A DNA stretch of 64,000 nt from JANRJY01 sp033763735 (GTDB taxonomy: Bacteria > Bacteroidota > Bacteroidia > Cytophagales > UBA9547), in the NCBI GenBank assembly GCA_033763735.1, contig JANRJY010000021.1, positions 1 through 64,000 on the forward strand, in the 5' to 3' direction. The notes beneath the pieces are model-generated. The model was not told the origin of the DNA. It made no database searches and was given only the letters and a program-made list of their open reading frames with translations. Shown here piece by piece: positions 43,839-52,323 of the stretch; position 1 is the stretch's first letter; each line of letters begins with the position of its first letter. A program made the position numbers and the translations under genes.

Positions 43839-46367
43839 TTATTCCCAACCCGTATAAAGCCTCTTTAATCTTTCAGAAGTTTCTTTACTTCTAATGTCCT
43901 TTAGTTTAGCTTGTATGTTTTTGTCATTGGAGTGCAATGCAAGAGCTTGAAAACCGGAATATCGTATCCAAATACTATAATGCGTTCGAGCTATTTTTTC
44001 AAATATTATTAAACTTTCATTTAATTTTTTGCCTTTTAAATGTAAAGAGTATCTTCCAAAATGTTGTATCACCGAATACAAGGATTCGCCTTTACTTCTT
44101 TTGACTGCAATGTCAAACCATTGTACTTTATTACTGTCATTTTGTTCTGAAAAATATTCGGCCAATGCTTCAGTAATTTGGCTATTGGGCTCATTTTCAA
44201 ATTTAGAGATCAAAGTGTCTGCATTTTTTGGTTTTAATTTAGCCAATGCAGTCAATGAAGCCGATACAACTGACCATGCACTGTCTTGCAATCCTTTTTC
44301 AAAAATTTCAATGAGTTTGGGGCTTTTAAATACAGAGAGTTTCTCGATCGCAAGCGCTTTTATATGCGGATATGGGTCGTTTTGAGCAACTTTTTCAAAT
44401 ATTTCAAATATTTTTGAAGTGTCTTTTGTTTTATACTTTGAAATACTTTCTAAAGCTATTTCTCTTATTTTCCAGAAAGGGTCATTGACTGCTTGTTTCA
44501 TAAGCTCAAAAACATTTGCTGAATCAATGTCGTCAGCAAGCTTTTGAATAGCATCTTCTCTATTTACGTATCCCTTTTCATGTTTGTATTGAAATATCAA
44601 TTCTTTGTTGGTCTTGTATTCATCTATTTTCCCAACAATTCTATTATCAGAATCAAATACAACAAGGGAAGGGTATTTGTTTGCCGTAAATTTGAAATCT
44701 TGTTTTAGAGTATCTATAGTAATATCGTATGAATATTTAATTGAATCTACCCAAACATTAACTTTTATAGGCATTTGATACACAGGCATATATCTCAAAT
44801 CCTGATTTTGATTTACTGTTAATTTTACTTGATTATTTTCATAAGTCCAATAGGTATCAAGCTCCGGATGACCGGGTGAAAGAAACCACTGATTGAAAAA
44901 CCAATTCATATCTTGACCCGTGACTTCTTCAAAAGCCATTCTAAGGTCATGTATTTCAGCTGTTTTGAATGCAAATTTTTTTATATATATCTGCAATGAT
45001 TTGAAAAAAGCCTCATCACCAACTGTTAGCCTAAGCATATGCAAAATGGTGCCGCCTTTAGAATAAGAATGATTGTCAAACATATCATCCGCGGTTTTAT
45101 TAAAGTAGCGGATTATGGGTTCTCGTTTTTGTCGGGCTTCCCATAAGTAGTTACTCATTTCATCCAACCGTAAATATTCAGCAGCATCCGGGCCAAATTT
45201 GTATTCTTGCCAAAGATATTCGGCATAGTTTGCAAATGATTCATTCAGAGCCAAATTCGCCCACGATTCGCAGGTAACCAAGTCACCAAACCAATGATGA
45301 AAAAGTTCATGTGCCTGAATGCCATCCCAATTTTGATCCAAAAGTTCGCGGTCGGTTTTTTGAAGTGCATCCATAAACACTGTTGCAGAAGTATTTTCCA
45401 TGGCACCCGAAACGTAATCGCGGACTACAATGGATGCATATTTGGGCCATACATACGGGTAATCTAGTTTCTTTGAGAAAAACTCCATCATTTCGGGTGT
45501 ATTGCCAAATATTTTTCTGGCATATTTTTCATAAGGTTTTTCAACATAATATTGAACTTGTTTGTCACGCCATTGGTCATTTATCACAGCAAAATCACCT
45601 ATCGCCATCATAAATAAGTATGGGGCATGAGGCAAATCCATTTTCCAATAATCGGTTCTCAAACTGTCGTTTGCTTTTATAGAGGAAACTAAAATACCGT
45701 TCGAAATCGTTTTGAATTTATTGGGTACAGTGATTGAAATTTCTTGAGTTGATTTTTGGTTTGTAGCATCAATAGTTGGAAACCAACATGAGGCAGATTC
45801 AGTTTCGCCTTGCGTCCACAGTTGAATAGGTTTTGTATTGTCCAGTGAATCAGGTCCTATAAAAAACAATCCTTTATCCGATTCTATGGCATCGCCTCCC
45901 GATGATTTAAGTTCTTCCGGCTTGGCGATGTATTTAATAATTGCAGTTAAAGTATCACTATTATTAAATGTTTGATTTAAATTAATTAATAGTTTTTTCT
46001 GGTCATACACATAGGTGGTACCTTTTAGAGTATCTTTTTTAGATAGTATGCTAACTTTCAGAATATCAAAACCTTTGGCATCAAGTACTAATGTTTTTTG
46101 TGGGTAAAAATGAGGTTTCAATGTAACCCAGGCTCTTCCGGAAAGCTGTTTTTTATTCCAAATAGGAGTTACTTCAAGTTTGGTATGGATTAAATCGAAG
46201 TCTTTGGTTTTGGAAGGTTTGTAGGAGAATTTTTTAGGTGCCCAAATAGGTATGTTGTCTTTTTGGTTTTTAGTTTTTGGTTTTTGATTTAGTGTACTCA
46301 AAAGTGCACATGAGCTTAGCTCGAACAATAAAAATAAAATAATAATAAAACTTGCAAATCGCCTCAT
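43839..46367 (-). CDS. M1 family metallo-aminopeptidase, lipoprotein, with HEAT-like repeats
   Basis: The 842-residue product has an N-terminal lipobox L-S-S-C (Cys near residue 20). The gluzincin zinc motif is H353-E-L-F-H357 with E376 18 residues on (N-E-S-F-A), and the exopeptidase motif G-A-M-E-N is at about residue 320. These are the M1 hallmarks. After the catalytic core the C-terminal ~200 residues form HEAT-like helical repeats (A-L-E-S-I-S-K-Y, A-I-E-K-L-S-V-F, A-S-L-T-A-L-A-K-L). It should trim N-terminal residues from peptides at the envelope. A short Lys/Gln/Asn-rich linker (P-K-T-K-N-Q-K) follows the lipid anchor. Confidence 0.9.
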   Translation of the reverse strand: MRRFASFIIILFLLFELSSCALLSTLNQKPKTKNQKDNIPIWAPKKFSYKPSKTKDFDLIHTKLEVTPIWNKKQLSGRAWVTLKPHFYPQKTLVLDAKGFDILKVSILSKKDTLKGTTYVYDQKKLLINLNQTFNNSDTLTAIIKYIAKPEELKSSGGDAIESDKGLFFIGPDSLDNTKPIQLWTQGETESASCWFPTIDATNQKSTQEISITVPNKFKTISNGILVSSIKANDSLRTDYWKMDLPHAPYLFMMAIGDFAVINDQWRDKQVQYYVEKPYEKYARKIFGNTPEMMEFFSKKLDYPYVWPKYASIVVRDYVSGAMENTSATVFMDALQKTDRELLDQNWDGIQAHELFHHWFGDLVTCESWANLALNESFANYAEYLWQEYKFGPDAAEYLRLDEMSNYLWEARQKREPIIRYFNKTADDMFDNHSYSKGGTILHMLRLTVGDEAFFKSLQIYIKKFAFKTAEIHDLRMAFEEVTGQDMNWFFNQWFLSPGHPELDTYWTYENNQVKLTVNQNQDLRYMPVYQMPIKVNVWVDSIKYSYDITIDTLKQDFKFTANKYPSLVVFDSDNRIVGKIDEYKTNKELIFQYKHEKGYVNREDAIQKLADDIDSANVFELMKQAVNDPFWKIREIALESISKYKTKDTSKIFEIFEKVAQNDPYPHIKALAIEKLSVFKSPKLIEIFEKGLQDSAWSVVSASLTALAKLKPKNADTLISKFENEPNSQITEALAEYFSEQNDSNKVQWFDIAVKRSKGESLYSVIQHFGRYSLHLKGKKLNESLIIFEKIARTHYSIWIRYSGFQALALHSNDKNIQAKLKDIRSKETSERLKRLYTGWE

Positions 46368-46450
46368 TTTCCGAATAACCTTCTAAAAAAGCAAATATTA
46401 TCATCACTGCCAAATTAAAAAATAGCAATTCAGAAAAATTAAATTTTTCT

Positions 46451-46458
46451 TATCTTTG
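46451..46458 (+). promoter_or_regulatory. Candidate -7 element just before the aspartic protease gene
   Basis: TATCTTTG matches TAnnTTTG exactly and ends 4 bases before the ATG at 46463. If used, the transcript would be essentially leaderless. Confidence 0.35.
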
Positions 46459-46462
46459 TTAT

Positions 46463-46891
46463 ATGGGATTAATCAGAGTAAATATTGAACTTATTAATGC
46501 GGATGACACTGCGGTAGCATCAAGAGGATTTATCAAACAAGAGGAGATTCGTAGAATAACAACACCTGCTTTAGTTGATAGTGGTGCTTATATGCTTTGC
46601 ATAAACGAAAATATAGCTAACCAACTTGGATTAAAAACAATAGAAACTGAGGAAGCTATATTGGCAGATGGCAGCCTTAAGAGAGTGAATATTGTTGGAC
46701 CTATTGAAATACGTTTCGGAAACAGACGCACCCATCAGGATGCTATGATATTGCCTGGTAATAGCGAAGTATTTTTAGGAGCTATTCCTATGGAAGATAT
46801 GGACGTGGTGATTGATCCTTTGAAACAAACTTTAACTCCTCATCCGGACAGACCGTATATGGCTGGTACGGTATTGAAAGGTATCAGATAA
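46463..46891 (+). CDS. Retropepsin-like (clan AA) aspartic protease-fold protein
   Basis: The 142-residue product carries the single D39-S-G-A motif of retropepsin-like proteins (A-L-V-D-S-G-A-Y), then hydrophobic strands and L-P-G-N-S-E-V-F-L-G-A-I-P-M-E-D-M-D-V-V-I-D-P, matching small clan AA proteins of bacteria. These work as homodimers when active; many are of unknown function. The C-terminal H-P-D-R-P-Y-M-A-G is typical of the family. It is probably cytosolic, as no signal peptide is seen. Confidence 0.8.
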   Translation: MGLIRVNIELINADDTAVASRGFIKQEEIRRITTPALVDSGAYMLCINENIANQLGLKTIETEEAILADGSLKRVNIVGPIEIRFGNRRTHQDAMILPGNSEVFLGAIPMEDMDVVIDPLKQTLTPHPDRPYMAGTVLKGIR

Positions 46892-46997
46892 AATAACTGT
46901 CTGATTTTTAAATATTTAATTTGCTGCTTATTTTTTATTTAGATTTTTTTTACAAATAATTAAAGTATTTTCATTTTTCAATCGTCTACACCAGTAG

Positions 46998-47594
46998 ATG
47001 GATGCCAGTTTACAAGTCAACGAATTAATAATGCAGCAAAACAGAGCGCTTCAAATACAAGAAATTGTGGTAAGGGAGCGCAAGCGGTTATTGGCGTTTA
47101 TTCGTAAGCGAATTCCTTCAGGTACCGATGCCGAAGATGTACTGCAGGATGTCTTTTATGATTTGGTGGAGGCAACTTATGTGACCAAACCTATTGAGCA
47201 AGTAGTGTCATGGTTGTTTAAAGTAACTCGCAACAAAATCATAGATCTGTACCGAAAACGAAAGTCTATTTCTTTTGAAGATGCATTCATTGGCTCAGAT
47301 GCTGAGGATGAGGAACGATTGCTGATTGCTGATATTTTGCCCGATAACATGTCGGATGCTAACACACAAATGTGGCAAACGGCTGTAATGGAAACCATAT
47401 CAGAAGCCTTGGACGAACTACCGGAAGAACAAAAAGAAGTATTTGTAATGCATGAGTTGGAAGACATGAGCTTAAAAGAAATAGCTGCACTTACCAATAC
47501 CAATGTAAAAACACTTATTTCCAGAAAACGATATGCGGTGATGTATCTGAGGGATCGATTGCAAATACTTTATAATGAATTAATTAACTCTTAA
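46998..47594 (+). CDS. ECF-type RNA polymerase sigma factor
   Basis: The 198-residue product has sigma region 2 (D-A-E-D-V-L-Q-D-V-F-Y-D-L, W-L-F-K-V-T-R-N-K-I-I-D-L-Y-R-K-R) and region 4 (L-D-E-L-P-E-E-Q-K-E-V-F-V-M-H-E-L-E-D-M-S-L-K-E-I-A), joined by a short acidic linker. It directs RNA polymerase to a specific gene set. It is followed 12 bases on by two small membrane proteins. No typical FecR or zinc anti-sigma factor lies nearby, so those proteins are candidates for controlling it. Confidence 0.9.
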   Translation: MDASLQVNELIMQQNRALQIQEIVVRERKRLLAFIRKRIPSGTDAEDVLQDVFYDLVEATYVTKPIEQVVSWLFKVTRNKIIDLYRKRKSISFEDAFIGSDAEDEERLLIADILPDNMSDANTQMWQTAVMETISEALDELPEEQKEVFVMHELEDMSLKEIAALTNTNVKTLISRKRYAVMYLRDRLQILYNELINS

Positions 47595-47606
47595 AAAAAC
47601 AGAAAA

Positions 47607-47897
47607 ATGGAAACTACAATGATTCTGCACGGAATAAAATTTATTGCCTTCGGGATATTATTTATTAGTGTGGCTGCTTATGCAGTATTACGCTTATGGA
47701 ACTGGCTGGTCCCTGAGTTATTTAAAGGGCCAATTATCAAATTCAAGCATGCCTTAGGTTTGATGGCACTTTCATTTATCTTATTTGGTGGATTTCGAGG
47801 TAATGGTCACAGATGGCATGGAGGTCATTTGGGGCAACATCAAATGTACCATCAAGGATGTATGGAAAATCAAAAAACTAATAGTAAAATTAATTAA
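47607..47897 (+). CDS. Small membrane protein, sigma-factor operon (paralog 1)
   Basis: The 96-residue product has two membrane spans (residues ~8-30 and ~45-65) with R-L-W-N-W-L-V-P-E-L-F-K-G-P between them, and a His/Gly-rich tail (H-R-W-H-G-G-H-L-G-Q-H-Q-M-Y-H-Q). The same pattern recurs in the next gene, so the two are paralogs. The His-rich tail could bind metal. Function unknown; position 12 bases after the sigma factor suggests a role in sensing or as a target. Confidence 0.7.
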   Translation: METTMILHGIKFIAFGILFISVAAYAVLRLWNWLVPELFKGPIIKFKHALGLMALSFILFGGFRGNGHRWHGGHLGQHQMYHQGCMENQKTNSKIN

Positions 47898-47916
47898 CAC
47901 TTAAATATTAAATCGA

Positions 47917-48300
47917 ATGAAATACGGATATTGGATGTGGAAAGGTGCTAAATTTCTTGCAACTGGAGTTGCATTGATAGCATTGTTAGGATGGGTAATA
48001 ATGAGCCTTTGGAATTGGTTGATTCCTACGCTTTTTAGCGGACCTGTTATTGGTTACTGGCAAGCTATGGGTTTATTTGTACTTGCAAAAATCTTCTTTG
48101 GATTTGGCAGAGGAGGCGGATGGGGAGGAGGTATGGGTCGTCATCAAATGTGGAAACAAAAAATGGAAGCCCGCTTTGGCAACATGACACCAGAGGAAAA
48201 AGAACGATTCAAACAACAAATGAAACAACGTTGGGGAGGTCGTTGTGGAGGATATTACAAACCGGATGAAAAAGCGGAAGTAGAACAGAGTCAAGTATAA
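47917..48300 (+). CDS. Small membrane protein, sigma-factor operon (paralog 2)
   Basis: The 127-residue product is a paralog of the previous protein: two spans with S-L-W-N-W-L-I-P-T-L-F-S-G-P between, a Gly-rich stretch (G-F-G-R-G-G-G-W-G-G-G-M-G) and a charged C-terminal region (M-T-P-E-E-K-E-R-F-K-Q-Q-M-K-Q-R-W) like the Spy/CpxP or heavy-metal-sensor helix. It is last in the sigma operon, 19 bases after paralog 1, and followed by a terminator. An envelope-stress or metal-response role is inference. Confidence 0.7.
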   Translation: MKYGYWMWKGAKFLATGVALIALLGWVIMSLWNWLIPTLFSGPVIGYWQAMGLFVLAKIFFGFGRGGGWGGGMGRHQMWKQKMEARFGNMTPEEKERFKQQMKQRWGGRCGGYYKPDEKAEVEQSQV

Positions 48301-48316
48301 AAAGTAAGTTATTAAT

Positions 48317-48352
48317 AAAGGGGCTGTAAATAATTCATTTATAGCCCCTTTT
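48317..48352 (+). terminator. Rho-independent terminator of the sigma-factor operon
   Basis: GGGGCTGTAAAT (48320-48331) pairs with ATTTATAGCCCC (48336-48347), one G-T pair, then TTTT. It lies 16 bases after the last stop codon. Confidence 0.85.
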
Positions 48353-49328
48353 ACATTTTTCAGATCTTTTATACATTTCTCTGCCTTGGTTCTTGACTTC
48401 ACGAACCTTTTCATTCTCCTCGTTTTGTGTATCCACAGCGCGATGAAGCACCATACTTTCAAAACTGCGAGCCTCGCCTCACGGTTTTGTTTTTTTGGAT
48501 AATTATTTGGTTATTTGGGGTAGTGAAATGATATTTGGGTGAGGGGTTCTGGAATGGGAATTGAAGATTTACTAACACAAGGGGAAGAAAAGGACTATGG
48601 TAAACAAGATGTCAGGTGAAGACACCTGCCAGGGAGTAGAATCGAACTAATTCATGAAGCAGAAGATGGAGAAGAGTTGTTGGAATTTCTGCAATCCAAT
48701 GAACCTGACGTTGTTTTAATGGATGTGAATATGCCAAAGATTGATGGTGTTCCAGCTGTTCAAGATGTTAGCGCAGCGCATCTAGAACAACAGATAAAAG
48801 AGGATTTGTAATCCGAAATAATAAAACTGACAATAATTTTCAAGTAAACACTTGGCTAAAGTATTTCAGACCCCTCATTCTTCGGGGTGACAATTTTAGC
48901 ATGGGTGCATTTTCGCAATGTTGACAAACGTGTGAAGGATTTTCATGGACAACCCACCGTACGTATTCTCTTTTTAAAGCAGCATTATATCCCTAACTCA
49001 CGTCAAATTACCCCACTCGCCCTTGATATCGGGGCGGTTGAGCAAATCGTTTTAAACACTGTATAGAGCTGAGCATACGAATTATGGGTTGATAACTTCA
49101 CACTAAATCCCTCCCCTTCTGAGAGGGACTTTTTAGACGCATGACTGAGTACCTCCTCTCCTAATTGGTTGTTACAGAGAGGGTTGACTTCCTCCCATGT
49201 TGGTGTTCCCAACTCGTCTTTGCTGTGTCTTTTGACCGGCAAACAAACTAAATCGGTACGAAATGATTGGCTGCTTGTTGGTCAAAATAAGTCTTACAAG
49301 GGCGGAAAAAATTCAAATTTTCTTAAAT
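48353..49328. other. Gene-poor region with decayed sequence
   Basis: Apart from the receiver-domain fragment listed separately, about 1 kb contains no gene that I can support. It is locally richer in GC than its surroundings. It holds palindromic fragments such as TCCCTC/GAGGGA near 49112-49130 and CCTCTC/GAGAGG near 49155-49185, the sort of intergenic repeat debris found in Bacteroidota genomes. Confidence 0.55.
48638..48811 (+). pseudogene. Response-regulator receiver domain fragment
   Basis: This frame reads ...R-I-E-L-I-H-E-A-E-D-G-E-E-L-L-E-F-L, then P-D-V-V-L-M-D-V-N-M-P-K-I-D-G-V, ending at TAA 48809-48811. That is the middle of a NarL/LuxR-type receiver domain with its phospho-Asp (L-M-D-V-N-M-P). 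The N-terminal D-D-E part and everything after the first half of the domain are missing, and no start codon is appropriate. It is a gene remnant. Confidence 0.75.
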
Positions 49329-49342
49329 GCAGTAATTCTACG
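49329..49342 (+). promoter_or_regulatory. Shared motif copy 1 (GCAGTA-N4-TACG)
   Basis: GCAGTAATTCTACG, 47 bases from its end to the start codon of the first glycosyltransferase gene. The same motif occurs at 55878, 60095 and 62917, always just upstream of a start codon in this locus. Confidence 0.55.
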
Positions 49343-49388
49343 TAACTTTTCTAAACCAAATGGGCGTATTTCTGATAAATAAATTGGT

Positions 49389-50606
49389 ATGAAATTTATT
49401 ATCACTTCCATAACGCCATGGGATTTTCCGATGGGTAATAATGCTAAAAATATTGCTGAGGAATTATCAAAAAAACATCAAGTCTTATACGTAAATCCAC
49501 CACTAGATCGGATTTCGGCATGGAAAGAACATAAAAGTGATGCTGTAAAAGTGCGTAAAGGTGTCCTAAACAATAAAATACCTCATGTACAACAAGTTAA
49601 CCAAAATCTTTGGGTGCTCAATCCTCCAGTGATTATTGAATCAATTAATTGGATTCAGAACAAGTGGTTATTCAGATATTTGAACAAGATTAATAATCAA
49701 AAAATTGCAAATGCCATCCAAATGACCTGTTCTGAAATAGGATTTGATGCATACTATATCGTCAACGACAGTGATATGTTCCGTGGGTTTCATTTAAAAG
49801 AGATGCTTCAACCTATTAAGTACATGTATTATAGCAGAGATAACTTGATGGGTGTGGCATATTGGAAGAAGCATGGATTGGTTATGGAACCTGAGCTAAT
49901 TGCCAAATCTGATGTAGCCGTAGCGAACTCCATGTATCTCACAGATTATTTGTTGCAATATAATCCCAATTCTTTTTTTGTGGGGCAAGGATGTGATTTG
50001 GAGCTATTTTCAAAACAACAATATTCAAAGCCCAATGAATTAGATTCAATTAATGGCCCCATAATTGGCTACACAGGTGCATTGTCAAGCAAAAGACTTG
50101 ACATTCATTTGCTTGAAGAAATAGTGAATTGTAAACCCCATTGGAATTTTGTATTTATTGGTCCTGAAGATGATGATTTTAAGAGCAGCAAGTTACACTC
50201 ATTTACTAACGTGTATTTTTTAGGAAATAAACCTATTGCCGAATTACCAAATTATATTTCGCATTTCGATGCTTGTATTAATCCGCAATTGGTTAATGAA
50301 ATAACTATTGGGAACTATCCTCGAAAAGTAGATGAATACTTAGCTATAGGAAAACCTGTAATTGCCACTTACACAAAAGGGATGGATTTGTTTTCTAAAG
50401 TTACCTATTTGGGGCAAGGAGTAGAAGCATTTATCCAAAACATTGAAAAAGCTTTATTTGAAAATAATGAAGTGCTTATTTCAAAAAGAAAAGCGGTGGC
50501 TAATTCACATTCATGGAAAAACAATGTACAACAGATATTAAATGCATTATTGAAGGGAAATGGAGTAAAAATACGTAATAATTCATCTGAACCCGCTCGT
50601 ATTTAG
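49389..50606 (+). CDS. Glycosyltransferase, family 1-like (GT-B)
   Basis: The 405-residue product has an N-terminal domain opening K-F-I-I-T-S-I-T-P-W-D-F-P-M-G-N-N-A-K-N-I-A-E-E-L and a C-terminal Rossmann-like half with P-I-I-G-Y-T-G-A-L-S-S-K-R-L-D, F-I-G-P-E-D-D-D and Y-L-A-I-G-K-P-V-I-A-T. These match GT-B (GT4/TuaH-like) enzymes using nucleotide sugars. It is the first gene of the polysaccharide locus, behind the shared motif, and 21 bases before a methyltransferase gene. Confidence 0.8.
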   Translation: MKFIITSITPWDFPMGNNAKNIAEELSKKHQVLYVNPPLDRISAWKEHKSDAVKVRKGVLNNKIPHVQQVNQNLWVLNPPVIIESINWIQNKWLFRYLNKINNQKIANAIQMTCSEIGFDAYYIVNDSDMFRGFHLKEMLQPIKYMYYSRDNLMGVAYWKKHGLVMEPELIAKSDVAVANSMYLTDYLLQYNPNSFFVGQGCDLELFSKQQYSKPNELDSINGPIIGYTGALSSKRLDIHLLEEIVNCKPHWNFVFIGPEDDDFKSSKLHSFTNVYFLGNKPIAELPNYISHFDACINPQLVNEITIGNYPRKVDEYLAIGKPVIATYTKGMDLFSKVTYLGQGVEAFIQNIEKALFENNEVLISKRKAVANSHSWKNNVQQILNALLKGNGVKIRNNSSEPARI

Positions 50607-50627
50607 TCTTATAAAATATATACAACT

Positions 50628-51746
50628 ATGAAAACAAGAAACGAATCCATCCTTGAAATTATTAAATGTCCGATAACCAATGAACCATTGTTTGAGTTTT
50701 CAGAAGATAAACTTTCCGAAATTAATTCTCAGATTATAGCCGGAGAAATAACATTCTTGAATGGAAAATCAATCAATAATCCAATTGATGGGGCGTATTA
50801 TTCTAAACGAATGGGTATCATTTATCCTGTAATAGACGACATTATTTTCTTGTTGCCAAAATATGCCTTAGTCGATACAACATTACAAGATGAATGGTCA
50901 ACACTGGATGGATTTGCATTTGAAAATCAGGAACTTGAAAACTTTTATGAAGAATTTGGATGGAAGAAAAATAAAAACAATGTATTTGAAGATGCTGCAA
51001 AGTTTGAAGATTTAAGAGGGGTGTCGCGCCAATATATTCATGATTGTCATATGCGTGTTAAAAAAATGCTTCCCAAATCCGGAAGATTTCTTTTGGATGC
51101 CGCTTCCGGACCCATTCAATTTGATGAGTACCTTGAGTATTCAAAAGATTTTGATTACAGAGTATGCTTGGATATTTCAAGCAGAGCTTTACAACAAGCA
51201 AGAGCAAAACTAGGCGACAAAGGAATATATATTATTGGAGATATTGCTAATATCCCACTCAAATCAAATGTAATAGATGCGGTGGTTTCATTAAATACTA
51301 TTTATCATATTCCAAAAGACCAACAATTGACTGCTTTTCAAGAATTGCATAGAGTGCTTTCGGAAGGGGCTCCGGCACTTGTGGTATATGAATGGGGCAG
51401 ACATTCTCATTTGATGAATGTGTTCGTATTCCCTTATAAAATATATCAACATGCTGTAAAAAGACTTAAAAAATATACCCCATCTATTTCGACACATCCA
51501 AATATATATTTTCATGCATTCAACCGAAGTTATTTTAATCGAAATAACTTAGGTTTTGAGATAAAAACTTATGTTTGGCGTAGTGTAAGTGTACCATTTA
51601 TGAAAATTTATGTTCACGCAGGCTTGTTTGGGAAGTTAATTTTGAGATTAATTTTCAAAATTGAAGAGAAATTTCCTGCTCAGGCAGGCGCATACGGTGA
51701 ATACCCAATGTTTTATTTTAGCAAAGAATCTTTAAAAGCAGCTTAA
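50628..51746 (+). CDS. SAM-dependent methyltransferase with Trm112-like N-terminus
   Basis: The 372-residue product starts with a Trm112p-like segment (I-L-E-I-I-K-C-P-I-T-N-E-P-L), although only one of the usual cysteines is retained. A class I methyltransferase core follows: F-L-L-D-A-A-S-G-P as motif I, then C-L-D-I-S-S-R-A-L-Q-Q-A and I-P-L-K-S-N-V-I-D-A-V-V-S-L-N-T-I-Y-H-I. Gene context suggests methylation of a sugar or polysaccharide intermediate; the substrate is unknown. It is 21 bases after the glycosyltransferase and 25 before the H-NOX gene, probably the same transcript. Confidence 0.8.
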   Translation: MKTRNESILEIIKCPITNEPLFEFSEDKLSEINSQIIAGEITFLNGKSINNPIDGAYYSKRMGIIYPVIDDIIFLLPKYALVDTTLQDEWSTLDGFAFENQELENFYEEFGWKKNKNNVFEDAAKFEDLRGVSRQYIHDCHMRVKKMLPKSGRFLLDAASGPIQFDEYLEYSKDFDYRVCLDISSRALQQARAKLGDKGIYIIGDIANIPLKSNVIDAVVSLNTIYHIPKDQQLTAFQELHRVLSEGAPALVVYEWGRHSHLMNVFVFPYKIYQHAVKRLKKYTPSISTHPNIYFHAFNRSYFNRNNLGFEIKTYVWRSVSVPFMKIYVHAGLFGKLILRLIFKIEEKFPAQAGAYGEYPMFYFSKESLKAA

Positions 51747-51771
51747 ATTTTAAATCTAAATTAATAATGGT

Positions 51772-52323
51772 ATGTATGGAATAGTTAATAAAGCCATTCA
51801 AGGATTGGTAATTGAGAAATTTGGGGAAGAAGCATGGGAAAATATCAAGATAAAATCAGGGATTAATATTAGTACATTTATAAGTAATGATCCATATGAT
51901 GACTCTGTTACCTACAAATTGGCAGGTGCAGCAGCAGATGTGTTACAAATGAAAGTTGAAGAAGTGCTTTTTGCCTTCGGTGAATATTGGATATTAAAAA
52001 CAGGGAAAGAACATTACGGTTCAATAATGAAAGCCGGAGGAAGGAATTTAAAGGAATTCTTCAAAAATTTGCCTAATTTTCATAGCAGGGTTATGTTGAT
52101 GTATCCAAATATTACTCCACCCGAATTTAAAATAGTTGATAGAATGGATGGGAGTATTGAATTGCATTATTACTCTAAAAGAGAGGGATTAATTGATTTT
52201 ATGGCGGGTTTGATTTCAGGGCTCGGTAAAATGTTTGAGGAAGAAATTGAAATAGTAAAACTTAAGAATCGTAGTCATGGTTTGGATCATGATGAATTTC
52301 ATATAATCTGGAAAAAAATGTGA
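51772..52323 (+). CDS. H-NOX heme-based nitric oxide sensor
   Basis: The 183-residue product is the normal length for a stand-alone H-NOX. The proximal heme-ligand His is H104 in N-L-P-N-F-H-S-R-V, followed by P-N-I-T-P-P-E-F, and the porphyrin-binding Y133-x-S135-x-R137 motif (Y-Y-S-K-R) is intact. In studied bacteria H-NOX binds NO through heme and controls a partner kinase or cyclic-di-GMP enzyme, often affecting biofilm. Its stop overlaps the start of the following hybrid kinase, which carries the matching HNOBA domain. Confidence 0.93.
   Translation: MYGIVNKAIQGLVIEKFGEEAWENIKIKSGINISTFISNDPYDDSVTYKLAGAAADVLQMKVEEVLFAFGEYWILKTGKEHYGSIMKAGGRNLKEFFKNLPNFHSRVMLMYPNITPPEFKIVDRMDGSIELHYYSKREGLIDFMAGLISGLGKMFEEEIEIVKLKNRSHGLDHDEFHIIWKKM

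Noticed and set aside
48073..48462. 129-codon minus-strand frame across the end of the sigma operon
   Set aside because: It overlaps a supported plus-strand gene and reads through its terminator; no domain.
49003..49242. 79-codon minus-strand frame (MPVKRHSKDELGTP...)
   Set aside because: It runs through palindromic repeat debris of a kind that yields spurious frames in Bacteroidota; no domain or operon context.
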